Assembly (NCBI GenBank): GCA_027924645.1
Contig: BSBN01000233.1
Location: 3,552,501 to 3,616,500, forward strand
Source of the DNA: Cunninghamia lanceolata
Taxonomy: Eukaryota > Streptophyta > Pinopsida > Cupressales > Cupressaceae
Direction: 5' to 3'
DNA length: 64,000 nt
Within the stretch, counting starts at the first letter, position 1; each line of letters starts with the position of its first letter. Positions 1 to 12,018 of this stretch are shown piece by piece. The notes under the pieces were generated by a model. The model saw only the letters and a list, made by a program, of their open reading frames with translations, was not told where the DNA came from and did no database searches. Both the position numbers and the translations under genes were made by a program.

Positions 1-406
1 GTCAAGTCAAAACCAAACTTAGACCAATTAATCAAACACAAGTTACGAAATTTGACAAAGATTACTAAATTGTGAAAGTATGAGACTTAGATGGCAACAA
101 TCTGTTCTTATCCATACGTCTATTCTCTTCTCTCTGATGATGCTCTCTATCTCTTTCTCAGAGGGTGGAAAACATGTTTCCTGAATACAACTTGCAATCA
201 CCAAATTAAGATTAGTGCATCATTAGTCAATTCATATGTACCTTTTGAATAAATAAACATGACATCTTATAATCACATGTCTAAATTCTAACCATATAAA
301 CATAAATTCATGATTTCATTGATTTATCCTGTCAAATCATTAATTCATGCATAATTAACCACTAATTATGTGCAAGTAAAAAGTAAAACATAGTCAAAAT
401 TTGGGG
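1..406 (+). other. possible internal 3' end of an LTR retrotransposon with polypurine tract
   Basis: No coding potential is visible here. The stretch ends in a polypurine-like run (AAAATTTGGGG, 396-406) followed at 407 by TGTGACAATTT. This is the usual arrangement of a polypurine tract followed by a 3' LTR starting TGTGACA in plant gypsy elements. No second LTR copy lies in the window, so the LTR end and the element identity cannot be confirmed. Confidence 0.25.
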
Positions 407-1199
407 TGTGACAATTTAATAAAGGAAAAAGAATGAAGATGAAGGGTTGGATATGCTTTCAGAAGACATTTCTCTTTCAGACAAGCATTACCACCAACAA
501 AAGTAGACAACTGTGTAAAAAAGCAATGGTTTGAATTTTGAAAACTTTCGAGACACTAGCATGTTGTGTTCTTGTCCTAGGGAAGTTCTCTAGAATTTGA
601 CACGTGTTTCCAGAATAGTGAGAAGAATAAAAATGTTATATAGAATCTTGGCAAATCTTGGTGAGGGAAAATAGACTAAGATGAGGCTCGAGTGGCCCTA
701 GAAATATGTTGTCGGAGTGGACACCAAACTGGGTTCAAAATACAATGTTGCAATGGTATGCAATTTTCATTGTTAAAGTTAAATAAAAAATAATAAAATT
801 TGAAGTCAAATATTGCAAATGTGTCGCAATTATGGAGAAAATTATTGTCTAGTAAACCTTGGAAGATTAAAAAATTGAATTATAAAATCCATGCAAAATA
901 AATCTTTGAAAGTTAAAGCACTTCAAATATGTAGCATTTACAAAGAAAGTTCATGCAAAAAAGACTTTTGAAAGACATTATTACAAATCTTCAATAATAA
1001 TTACAAAGACAACCTAAAAACAATGGTTAGTACCGCAAATACCAAACACTTGTAAATAAGTAGTGAGATGAGCCTTTTAAATCAAATACTACGAAAAGGA
1101 AACAATTATAAAGAAAAATTATGTATAGAAATATTTGAAGCCTAAGCATTCCTTAAAATCCTGATGAAGAACAGAAATTTGCACAAACTGGATGAAAAT
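407..1199. other. gene-free AT-rich stretch
   Basis: I see no long ORF, repeat or RNA gene here. If the polypurine reading of 396-406 is right, at least the first part is an LTR, but its end is not identifiable. The rest is AT-rich sequence without recognisable features. Confidence 0.4.
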
Positions 1200-1506
1200 G
1201 AAGGAGATTATGTTTACGTGAAGCAATGTAGCTGTGAGTGTGTAGAAAGACTATACCAGTTTGGAGAACCTTTGAAATGCCAAATTCAGCAACCTTTGCT
1301 TCGTAAAATTGTCCAGCTCAAGATGTTGTAGTCTTCAATTCTTTGTGAATAACGGCAAACAAGCAATTGTGATGAAGATAAGCACTTCCATAAGCCGACT
1401 TCATTGGCCAATCCAAAACACGACCTCCTCTTCCATTGTCATTGTGCAAAGCAAAGTGTGTTTTTGTTTCATTCTTAATGCACATATAAATCGTTTCATT
1501 ATGCAT
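1200..1506 (-). pseudogene. receptor-like protein kinase fragment (catalytic loop region)
   Basis: Read on the minus strand, the segment resembles the kinase domain of plant LRR receptor-like kinases. A stretch ending GGRVLDWPM is followed by GSAYLHHNC and VIHKELKTT, which correspond to the family's LDWPxR, GLAYLHHDC and the catalytic loop HRDLKxxN. Downstream in another frame come AKVAEFGISKVLQTG (the DFG-loop region) and then SYIA. The catalytic Asp of HRDLK is replaced (HKELK), DFG reads EFG, and the frame is shifted between the two blocks. It is therefore a decayed fragment, with no upstream LRR or transmembrane part nearby. The assignment rests on motif recognition only. Confidence 0.6.
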
Positions 1507-1527
1507 GCAAAATGCGTTTCTAACTAG

Positions 1528-2245
1528 GATTTAAAAAAAATAAAAATAGTCTTTTTAAGACTAAAGACTGCTTAAAAAATAAATATAAATTTTATAATAA
1601 AAGATGTTCATATCTCTAAATTTAAATATTAATTTTTGTAAGATGAAGAACTATCAATTTTTTTGGAGTAACAAAATGTGTTCATCTTGAAAATAGCCTA
1701 TTCAACAATTTAATTTAAAAAATGACATTTAAGTGAAATAAACATTGACGAGAAAATCTAATGACTTGACATTGTCGGGAAAAAAAGAGTACTCCTTTAA
1801 ATGATTGCATTGATAGCATCTCAAGAAAATGTCATTGGAAAGCATTCCGGCTTGCATTGGCAAGAAGGATGATCCATAGTATCCATATTTATCAGTAAAC
1901 AAATCAGCGAAACAAGTTAAAATTTTTGGAATTTGTAATGGAATAAATCTTAGCAAGAATATGAAAACACGCGTATCTGCATGAAAACAAAATGAAGATA
2001 TGTTAGTTTTAGTTTCTTTTATATAAGAACATGGACTAAATTCTCCTTTGTGCCCTCCCACACAGAATTTCTCTCATCGAGGGTTGTCAAGTTTCATGGG
2101 GAAAATGTATTGATGGCTCTCAATAAAGGATTAGTTATAAGGTCAAAAGTAAACAGAATAGAAACTTACATATATTTTTTTTGTTTGGAGGTTATCCACA
2201 ATTTTTTCTTTCTATTCCATATGGGACCATGAGCCTTAGGCTGAA
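1528..2245. other. unassigned sequence left of the transposon stack
   Basis: AT-rich sequence with only short ORFs that I do not recognise. A 110-codon minus-strand ORF at 1729-2061 has no visible domain. It lies between the kinase fragment and the flank of the chromovirus, and is probably host intergenic DNA or an old repeat. Confidence 0.35.
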
Positions 2246-2293
2246 CTTGTTAGGCTAAGAGCCAAGGACTAAGGGTATCTGTTCCACCAAATT
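2246..2293 (+). repeat. left-flank copy of a ~48-bp sequence shared across the stack
   Basis: This segment, containing GCCAAGGACTAAGGGTATC, closely matches 61321-61369 immediately right of the 3' LTR (GCCAAGGACTAGGGGTATC). Both copies are outside the LTRs and in the same orientation. The left copy is separated from the LTR by about 22 bp. It is far longer than a normal 5-bp target-site duplication. Confidence 0.7.
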
Positions 2294-2315
2294 CATCTTA
2301 GGATAGACTTATTGA

Positions 2316-3160
2316 TGCAGGAGCATCCCTGGTTCAAGAGTAATCTTGCATCAACCAAAAACATTTGCATTTTAGTTTGTTTGTATTTCAGTTTGTTTCT
2401 TTCATTTTCCAGTTTAGTTTAGGCAATTCAGTCAGAAGCAGTTTTAGCTTTTGGTTTGGTATTCTACTGCAATTGTATTTCATATCTTGCGGATCTGGAC
2501 TTAGCATCTACATTCATTCATCTACATCATATCTAGAATTCACAGCATTTGGATTAGTTACCGGAAAGATATCACTATTAGAAGATCGACTATTTTTCTC
2601 ATAACAGAGCATCTTGACAGTCTATGGTAATCAGCTGAAGCAGAAACTTGTGGAAACATTTCCTGATCTTTGAAGCCTAATGAGACATCATTCAATGATC
2701 TTTGGTTTGTGGCTGACCTTCCCCGAAGATCCGCACTTCATTTCATTTTTTTTTTGAAGGTGTTCTATGCATTTAGGTCCAACCTATCTGTGTACACGTT
2801 ACAACTCTTCATTGGAGTTTGTGACCTTCCTTGGCTGATGCGGAGGAATCTATTTGTCCAGAAAGGATATATATTGATGTAATAGATCCCTAGGAAAGTA
2901 GTTCATAACATAGTGATAACTGATAGTTTAGATTTTGTGCAAAGGAGCTTCAAAGATTTATCTTGCGCACGTATGTAATCAGGCCTTTGAGCCCATGTTG
3001 TAAGCCCGCATGAAGTCGACCAGATTGTATTTAGATTTTTTGATATATTGAATGACTGAATCTACATTTTTTCCATTTCTTTGACTTGTTTCTATGTGTT
3101 TACTCCTGCTGCATGGTCCAGACAGTTCATTCTATGAACCCTCCTACTGTGACTACACCA
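2316..3160 (+). repeat. chromovirus left (5') LTR
   Basis: Starts TGCAGGAGCATCCCTGG and ends GACTACACCA. It is colinear over its full length with 60493-61320. The 5' boundary is taken as the first base shared with the right copy. The 3' boundary lies within the last few bases before the primer-binding site. Confidence 0.85.
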
Positions 3161-3177
3161 GGTGGTATCAAAGTGAA
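3161..3177 (+). other. primer-binding site (initiator-tRNA-Met type)
   Basis: Directly after the left LTR stands TGGTATCAAAG, one substitution away from the canonical TGGTATCAGAG complementary to the 3' end of plant initiator tRNA-Met. This fixes the plus-strand orientation of the element. Confidence 0.7.
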
Positions 3178-3370
3178 AGTTCAAATCTTTAGGAATGAAT
3201 TGAGTGAATTGAGAGAAGTTGGCGAAGGATTTTCGTAAGATCTTGCTATGGACAGATCACCGAATTGAGGCAGGTTACTTGTGTCACAACCGATTGCTGA
3301 TTGAAAGGTAGTTGTCACCTTGTAGCCCGATTGCCAAGCTTGAGGTAGTTTGCACTTGATCCTAGGAAGA

Positions 3371-5500
3371 ATGCCGCTGAGGAGAGTTGCTACTATTGGA
3401 ACAATGGCTGGTAGAATGGATGAGATGATGGAGATGATGAAAACAATGATAATTCGTTTGGATGCTGTTGAAGAAGATAGGTGAAGAGGATTGATGCCGA
3501 GACCTAATTTTGAAAGTGATGATGAAAAGGAATTTCAATATGTTGAACAAACTGGCAAAACCCTAGGAGGTGATGAAGAAGAAGAATCAGATCAAGTAAA
3601 GATGTTACGAGCTATTTTGAAGATTGGAAAGAGACTTAGAGTTGATGTGCCAAACTATACTGGTAATTTGAACCTTAAAGAATTGATTGACTGGATAAAT
3701 GACATGGAAGAATACTTTGAGTATGAAGAGATGGAAGATCCAGAGAAGGTGAAATTTGCAAAGATAAAGTTGAAAGGGCATGCTGCTATATGGTGGAGAG
3801 AAGTTTAGTTGGAAAGAAATAGAAGAGGAAAGGAAAATATTACAAATTGGGACTGGATGGTGACAAAATTGAAGAATCAATTTATACCTACTGACTATGA
3901 GTTGGAACTATTGAATAGATTACAAAACTTGAGACAAAAGGAGAAATATGTGAAGGCGTACACTAAGGAATTTCATAAAATGATCATAAGAACATGACAT
4001 AGTGAAGCTAACAAGGAGAAAGTGGCTAGATACATCAATGGACTGAGATTGAACATTCAAGAGGAACTAAGCTTGGTAAGGATGACATCTTTGGAAGAAG
4101 CATATCAATTTGCCCTGAAGGTTGAAGAGAAGATGAATAAGAGACATGATCAGAGATAGAGAGACAGAGGAGGTAAATTTTAGAGAGGTGGAACATTTTC
4201 CAGAGGAGACAGATCATATCCGAAGCATACCAAGTTTGACAACCCATTTAAGGAGGATAGAGATAACAATGCTTACTAGAGAGATGACAAAAAATTTTAA
4301 CAAAGAGGAAACCCTAATGCATACCAGAATGAAGGATGCTAGAGAGAAGGAAGAGGATTTGATAAGAGAGCATTCAGAGGTACTTGTTTCAAGTGTGGAG
4401 GTGAAGGACATAGAGCATTTGAGTGTAATCAGGGTAGTACAAGTAAGAGGACAGAAAATAGTGGAAGAGCGACATATGTGGAAGAAGAACCTATTGGATC
4501 ACCCAGTTCAATTGGAAAACTTGAGAAAGGAGAATCATTAGTGATGAGGAGAGTACTATTTCAAGCAGAGACAACTGAAGAACCACCACAGAGGAAAAGT
4601 CTGTTCAGAACCAGATGCAAATTAGGAGGTAAGTGTTGTAAAGTTGTGATTGATAGTGGTAGTTTAGATAATCTAGTTTCAGAAGAGATGGTGACTAAGA
4701 TGAAGTTGGAGATATTGAAATGCCCTAAGCCTTATCATATAGCATGGATTTAGGATGATCATAAGGTACTGGTGAGTGAACAATGTTTGGTGAAATTTCA
4801 TATTGGATCTTATCATGATGAAGTCTTGTGTGATATTATGCCTATGGATGTTTGTCATATCTTGTTGGGTAGACCTTTTCAATATGATAGAAAAGCTATA
4901 CATGATGGAAGAAAGAATACATATACTATAATAGAAAATAAAAGATAATTACTTTGATTCCTTTGGAGGATGATCCTAAGAGTGAAGTATGTGAGAATAC
5001 TAGAATCTGTTTGGTAGATGAAAAAAAAATTCTGGATGGTTTGAGACATGAGCATATGTGTTATGCCATGATTCCTAAGAAGCCCGAAGCATTGAAGAAA
5101 GAAACTGAAGAATCACAGGAGGAGATAAGCGAATTGCCGACAGAGTATGAAGACATCATATTAGATAATGTACCTGAAGGATTACCACCTATAAGGAGTA
5201 TCAATCATCACGTGGATCTTATACCGGGAGCAAGTTTGCCTAACAAAGTAGCACATAGAATGACACTGGCAGAGAATGAAGAACTGAATAGACATATACA
5301 AGAGTTGATGAGGAAAGGTTTGATCAAAGAAAGTTTGAGTCCTTGTGCAGTACCTGCAGTGCTTGCACCTAAGAAAGATGGAGAATGGAGAATGTGTACT
5401 GACTCTAGAGCAATAAACAAGATCACAGTTAAATATAGATTTGCTTTACCTAGGATGGATGATATCCTGGATTGTTTGAGTGGAGCAAGATATTTCACAA
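3371..5500 (+). pseudogene. chromovirus gag-protease-RT (5' part), broken
   Basis: The polyprotein starts at the ATG at 3371. Gag runs in one frame through several stops (TGA near 3481, TAG at 3806-3808, more around 4000-4300). A CCHC zinc knuckle is encoded at 4385-4426 (C-x2-C-x4-H-x4-C). The protease has DSGSLDNLVS at about 4650-4680. After an apparent one-base shift near 4945, the frame continues with the N-terminal RT region: a HIQELMRKGLIKES block, then DGEWRMCTDSRAIN and RFALPRMDDILD. It stops at 5500, where the DNA transposon begins in the middle of RT just before the first catalytic motif. Nearly all internal stops are TAG, TAA or TGA at positions expected to be Gln or Arg. The element cannot make functional Gag-Pol. 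Confidence 0.9.
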
Positions 5501-5537
5501 GGGTGATCCCACAATAATGGGTTACACTTTTTGGCCA
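5501..5537 (+). repeat. left terminal inverted repeat of the DNA transposon
   Basis: GGGTGATCCC followed by ACAATAATGGGTTACA and a T-rich stretch. The reverse complement of 57957-57994 matches at 28 of the first 32 positions or so (hand count), with the mismatches clustered at positions 7-10. Confidence 0.85.
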
Positions 5538-6289
5538 AAGTTGACATTGAAATGAACATTTTGGAAAAAATCTTCACTTTCAAACACCTATAGTTGCTAA
5601 ACCATGAGGAATTTGGAGATGATGTAAACTCGTGATTTGTCACATTTTCTCTGTAGATTCTAAATATATTTTTTAAAAAAATTTTGGAATCAAATTGCAT
5701 TTATTTTTCCATCTCCTTCAATAACTAGTTTTTAATAGTAAACATCATTTTTAAAGAGTGATGTGAACTGTGTAAACATAACTTTTTTTCTATGAAGGAT
5801 AAATTCTATTTTTTTCAAATTTAGATTTTTAACTATGATATCTAGAGGATGCTTTTGGTTGCATAATGTTTTATTGAATATTTTTCTTCTAATTAACTTT
5901 TGAAGTCAAACCAATTACAATTTAGACATAGATGTACTGTGTAAAGCATAACTTTTTTTTTATGTATCAGAATTCATTTTTTTTTCTATTGGATTAATGA
6001 CATGAATACAAAGAGGATATATATTTTTCATAATTTTTTTTTTGGTAATATACTATTTTTCCACATGTGTAGAACATAGAGCTCAATTTTTTGTGAAAAA
6101 CCTATGTTTAATTAAGCTAAAAAAAACTGTATAATAAAACCAAAATATATTAAAATTATACTTGATAGAAAGCTCATTTCAAGTACTATAATCCTCCAGA
6201 TGGGTTTGTCAAGTTGCTTCCATTTTGATCCTCAACCAGAGCTTCGAAACCCAAAAATCTGCATAAAATTATAGATGGAGAGAGGCAAG
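5538..6289. other. AT-rich subterminal region of the DNA transposon
   Basis: No gene. Short imperfect repeats of the type CTGTGTAAACATAACTTTTTTT occur twice about 160 bp apart (around 5770 and 5935). Otherwise it is T-rich sequence between the TIR and the palindromic subterminal zone. Confidence 0.5.
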
Positions 6290-6480
6290 GGAAAAATTAG
6301 GGGGTTCAATCGAATGGGTGTTCGAATAAACCCCCCTAACCCATTTGATCGAATTGGGGTTCGAACGAATATGCATTCGATCAAACCCACCTCATAAAAA
6401 ATTAAAAAAATTATATTTAAATGGGTTCGATCGAACCCAGTCAGTTAAAAAGGCTTTTAACGACTGACGTTAGATCGAAT
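6290..6480. repeat. left subterminal palindromic motifs (TTCGATCGAA type)
   Basis: Several copies of a short motif based on GGGTTCGATCGAACCC (perfect 16-bp palindrome at 6423-6438), including GGGTTCAATCGAATGGG and GGGGTTCGAACGAAT variants. The same motif family recurs near the right end (57735-57930). Subterminal repeats of this kind are the usual transposase-binding sites of class II elements; binding here is inference. Confidence 0.7.
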
Positions 6481-6663
6481 CCTATGCCAACCAAATTGTT
6501 AATATGTTTTAAAATAATGTTATATTCATATAAATATGAGGTTGTTTTTTGTTTTTTTCATATATCATTGCAAGATTAATTCACATTATCATTGAAGAAG
6601 AAAGATTTTGGAGAAGAAAACTTTTGGTAGAGGATTTGAGAGAAGAAAATTTGAAGAAGAAAA

Positions 6664-6770
6664 TGGGAGACAAAAAAAAGAGACAAAATAAGACTCAAAG
6701 AAAGTATTCAAAAGAAAGAGAACAAGAGATGCGCGAAACAAATTTGGCAAGATACCATAGAAAGAAATAA
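6664..6770 (+). pseudogene. candidate first coding exon of the transposase gene
   Basis: A short lysine/arginine-rich coding stretch starts at an ATG (6664; MGDKKKRQNKTQRKYSKE...) and ends in a good splice-donor context (AAG/GTATGT at 6770). One in-frame TAG precedes the donor. Basic N-termini with regularly spaced Arg, Lys and Tyr are common at the start of transposases. It lies upstream of, and in the same orientation as, the transposase body. The connection between this exon and the body at 8911 is not proven; the sequence between holds CT-rich repeats and would be an intron. Confidence 0.4.
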
Positions 6771-6959
6771 GGTATGTATGCATATTTTTTTTCCTATTTA
6801 ATTGATGAGTTTTTAGCATGTAGGATGATGTTATTTGTAACTTTTTGAACATAAATATACTAAGTGAATTTATATTTTTTTCAATTGAATGTGTATTAGG
6901 GTCCTTCATAGCTTTTTGCACACTAGAAGTAAATTATACTTGTATTATTTAGTCATAAG

Positions 6960-8410
<1,451 letters not shown>

Positions 8411-8910
8411 AATTCAAATTGAGCTTAATGAACTTCACTACCTTCAATCCATGGTGGGGTTTTTCTTCGCTTTAATCTTAGGCCTATTTTTTACATGTTA
8501 AATGTTGCTACTTATATAATCCCTATCTTTTCTTTACAAGTATTCTTATTTCATTTTGATCTTAAATATAAATTCCAACAAAGGATTGTGTGCTTTATTA
8601 AATCATTCAAGGCTCTAAGAGCTATGTTGTACCATATTATATGTATAGAAGATTTCATATATATCAAATCAAGTACATCTTACCAAGAATATTTGTGCAC
8701 ACTTACACACTTATATCCTAAATGGTATAACTACCTAGATGTATCTTGTATGAGCATATTTGTCACTTGTGTGCATGAACTTCCATATATAGATTACTTG
8801 TGGTCAAATATATCAGTTATTCTAGATGTACAGGTGTATATTAATTTTTAAATATATCAAGACTTGTTCACTAAATTAAATAAGTTTTCTTTAATATGTA
8901 TTTCATTAAT
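8411..8910 (+). other. region between CT repeats and transposase body
   Basis: A 118-codon ORF (8495-8851) is rich in Ile, Tyr, Phe and Cys and shows no domain I recognise. It may contain upstream transposase exon sequence or be intronic. A possible acceptor stands just before 8932 (TGTGATACAG). Confidence 0.3.
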
Positions 8911-11900
8911 GTGTGATACAGAAACTAGAGCAAACGTTGTTGAAAAACACATAGTTCAAGATGTTAGCCTAGAGGATGCCCAAGTGCAAACAATGGATGT
9001 TGGAGAGGGGTCAGGATCGCTTCCTTTGATTGGTATGGATGAGCATATTAATCTAGCTAAAGAGGTGAAGGAAAAACTTTCTTATAGAAATTTAGAACAT
9101 TTACTTAAAATGGATATTAAGAATTTGAAATAGTATGCTAGACAACCTAAATGTATTGAGAGGAGGTCAATGAATAAAATTGCAAAGGAAATAATTGCTC
9201 ATTTTGATAATCTTGATACACTTGGCCAAACCCAATTGTTATCAATTGTACTTCTTAATAAGGAGCTAAATGAGCCATTACAATTGTTGGGTGTAGATTT
9301 GTCATTGAAAAAGGGGAAAGGTTCACACCTAGAAAAAGATATTGTTTAAAATGCTTAAAAAGGTTTGGCTTCCATTGGGAAACAATCTTGATTTGTGGAT
9401 AAGTCCATTTCAAGAAGACAGATGTTTACAGGTATTTTAAGTGAAGATAATTCCAAAAAAAAGAGAATTGTCTTCAATTTCAATTGAGATTGGTTTCAGT
9501 AGAAAGACAATAACAAAATATGTGAAAAGGAGAAAATTATTGGATGATAGTACCTTAGAAAGCAATTGGGCAATTATGTGTAGAGTTCCTTGATCTGACA
9601 AGATTCAAGATGTTGTTAGGAACTTGATCACAAGCTTTTGGAATGACAATATTCATCCTTCATCAAATAGTAGAGATGTTATCAAACACAGAATTGGGCC
9701 CAATAGTTATGATCTACACACAAAACATTAGCTAGAGATAACATAACATGAGATGTATGTGAACTTTTGTAATTCAAATCCAAATTTACAGATTGGGCAA
9801 ACAATGTTTGAAAGGTTAAGGGCATATTATGTGAAGATAAACAATGTTTTTGAAACTTGTTGTTGTCATTATCATATTGAATTTGATCTCTACTATTAGG
9901 TGTTTCAAAAGATTTGTGAAGACAGATATGGTTTTGAAAAAGCACCTCCTAAATGGGTAAGTCAATTCATAGCATCCATCTTATGTGATAAATCAGATGA
10001 TGATAATGGAAATGGTCAAATAAACTGCATAAAAGGTATTTGTGAAACATGTGGAAATTTGGCAAAAATGCCTTTAAGAAACGAAGATATCAACCCAATG
10101 AAGTTGGTAAATTGCAAGAGTTACAAGTATATAAAGTTTCAAACAAAAAATAGGAAAGAATCCACAAGGTTACATTATGTAGAAGAGGAGATACCTATTG
10201 GAACATTTATGGAAAATTTTTGTAAATTGATTCAACCATACATACATCATGCTTTTTTTGCTAAGTGGAAAGAACAATAGTTTCAAACATTAAGAGATAC
10301 TTTCCCACCTGGAACAATTTTATCAGTAGTCAACTTTGCAGAAAATTACTCTTTTGTACATCAAAAAGGGATTCAATCACAATATTACTTTTCAGAGCAT
10401 ATCACTATTATGGTGCATGTGTGTTATCGACATGCACAATTGGATTTGGATGGTGTTGAAAGTACATTTGAAGCACGAGTCATCAAGAAAGAATATCACT
10501 TTTGTATTAGTGATGATAAAGAACATGACACACATTTTGTACAACATTGCTTTAAGAATTTTTTTGGATATTTGGCAAACAAGGGTGTAAATTTTGAAAG
10601 TCATTCTGTATGGTCAGATGGATGTGCGTCACAATTCAAATCATCAAGGCCATTTTATGCACTATGTAGATACCATCGAAATGACAATATACCACATGTT
10701 TGGAGTTTCTTTGAGAGTGGGCATGGAAAGGGTGAACACGATGGCGCAGGAGCTTGCATCAAATGTGCTCTAAGAAAACATCAAATGAATTATGATGGAG
10801 ACCGTATAAATGATGCACATGATGTTGTTGAATGGTGTAAGTTACACTTTGCACCAAATGAGGTTGGCACATCTTCAAGAACAAACAGATACATTCCACA
10901 TAGAGTGTTTTGGGAGATATCAGGTATGTATTGTTTGAATTTATTTAATGTGTACTTTAAATATATATTCATGTATATGATATACATGTGTACACACGAG
11001 TTTGTTTATTTTAGTTTAAATTTAATTATTTAGATATATTATATTCATAATGTACAATATAATAAATTTTTAGGTGTGGATAGAAGATCTTTGCATTGTG
11101 TCATGAGTATAGATAGCCCTACATGGATGTTGCGTACTAGGGATTACTCTTGTTTTTGTTATGAGTGCATGTTGGGATATTTTGAGAATTGTAAGAACCA
11201 AGAACATGGATATGTCAGTGAATGGGAAAACATGCCACTAGTTGTTACCAACACATATAATGAAGATGAGGATGAAATATTTGAAGACATTCCTTTGATT
11301 TCAATTGATTATAACCATATTTCAAGATTGATTAAAAAAGGTATGTGTGTGTATATATATATATTATATAACCTGTATCTCTAAATTTTTAAGTTACAAA
11401 TTTTGGACATGTAAATTTGGTGCAGGAGATGTTTTTGCAATCATAGCAGAGGCTGGAAATATAGAAGAAGTTAGTTATTATTTATTGTGTTGCACATAAG
11501 AGAGGAAAAAGATAATAAATCTAGAAACAAGTGATGAAATGATGTTTCCCACAGGTTTAACTTCATTTAATTAATATTTTTAAATCATTTTGAATTTGTT
11601 ACATATGTACATGTCAAATACCTCAAGAGAGATTTAAACTTTCAATTTATATTATAATTTATGTTATGTCTTATTGAGCAATGATAATGCTATACATGTT
11701 CATAGATGTAGGTTACATTTACCTCAAGAAAATGTTATATAAATGTTATGTCTTATCGTGGAATGTTGTTTCCCACAGGTTCAGTTGTAGTGCAAGGGAC
11801 ATATCTCAAACAAGTCAATTGTTCACCATGGGATTCACTTTATTGATTATCAACCTAACAACAAGGTATATCAATATAGCCACCTAGTAATTGCTACCGG

Positions 11901-12018
11901 CCTGTCTCTTCATACAGTTCATGAACGTGGACATTGTAAGTGGAGACTAGATAGTGATTATCATCAGAGAATATTATATGTCATTAAAGAGCGAGCTGAA
12001 CCACTTAATGTGACCTAA
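8911..12018 (+). pseudogene. DDE-type transposase-like gene, at least four exons, decayed
   Basis: The long exon runs to a donor after 10923 (TCAG/GTATGT). Exon 2 is 11074-11340, exon 3 is 11426-11554, and the last exon starts after TTTCCCACAG near 11779 and ends with TAA at 12016-12018; phases agree at the junctions I checked. Visible motifs: a CETCGNLAKM-type cysteine pair (about 10045-10070), NFAENYSF (about 10332-10355), WSDGCASQFKSSRPF (Asp codon 10617-10619), then FFESGHGKGEHDGAGA (about 10708-10755) and a Cys-rich segment DYSCFCYEC in exon 2. The SDG-x4-QFK and HGKG-x2-DG pair recalls a family of transposon-derived proteins I remember from animals and plants; the Asp residues are plausible catalytic residues. 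Breaks: several TAG/TAA/TGA in the long exon and a one-base shift in the last exon near 11840. Superfamily unassigned. Confidence 0.72.
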
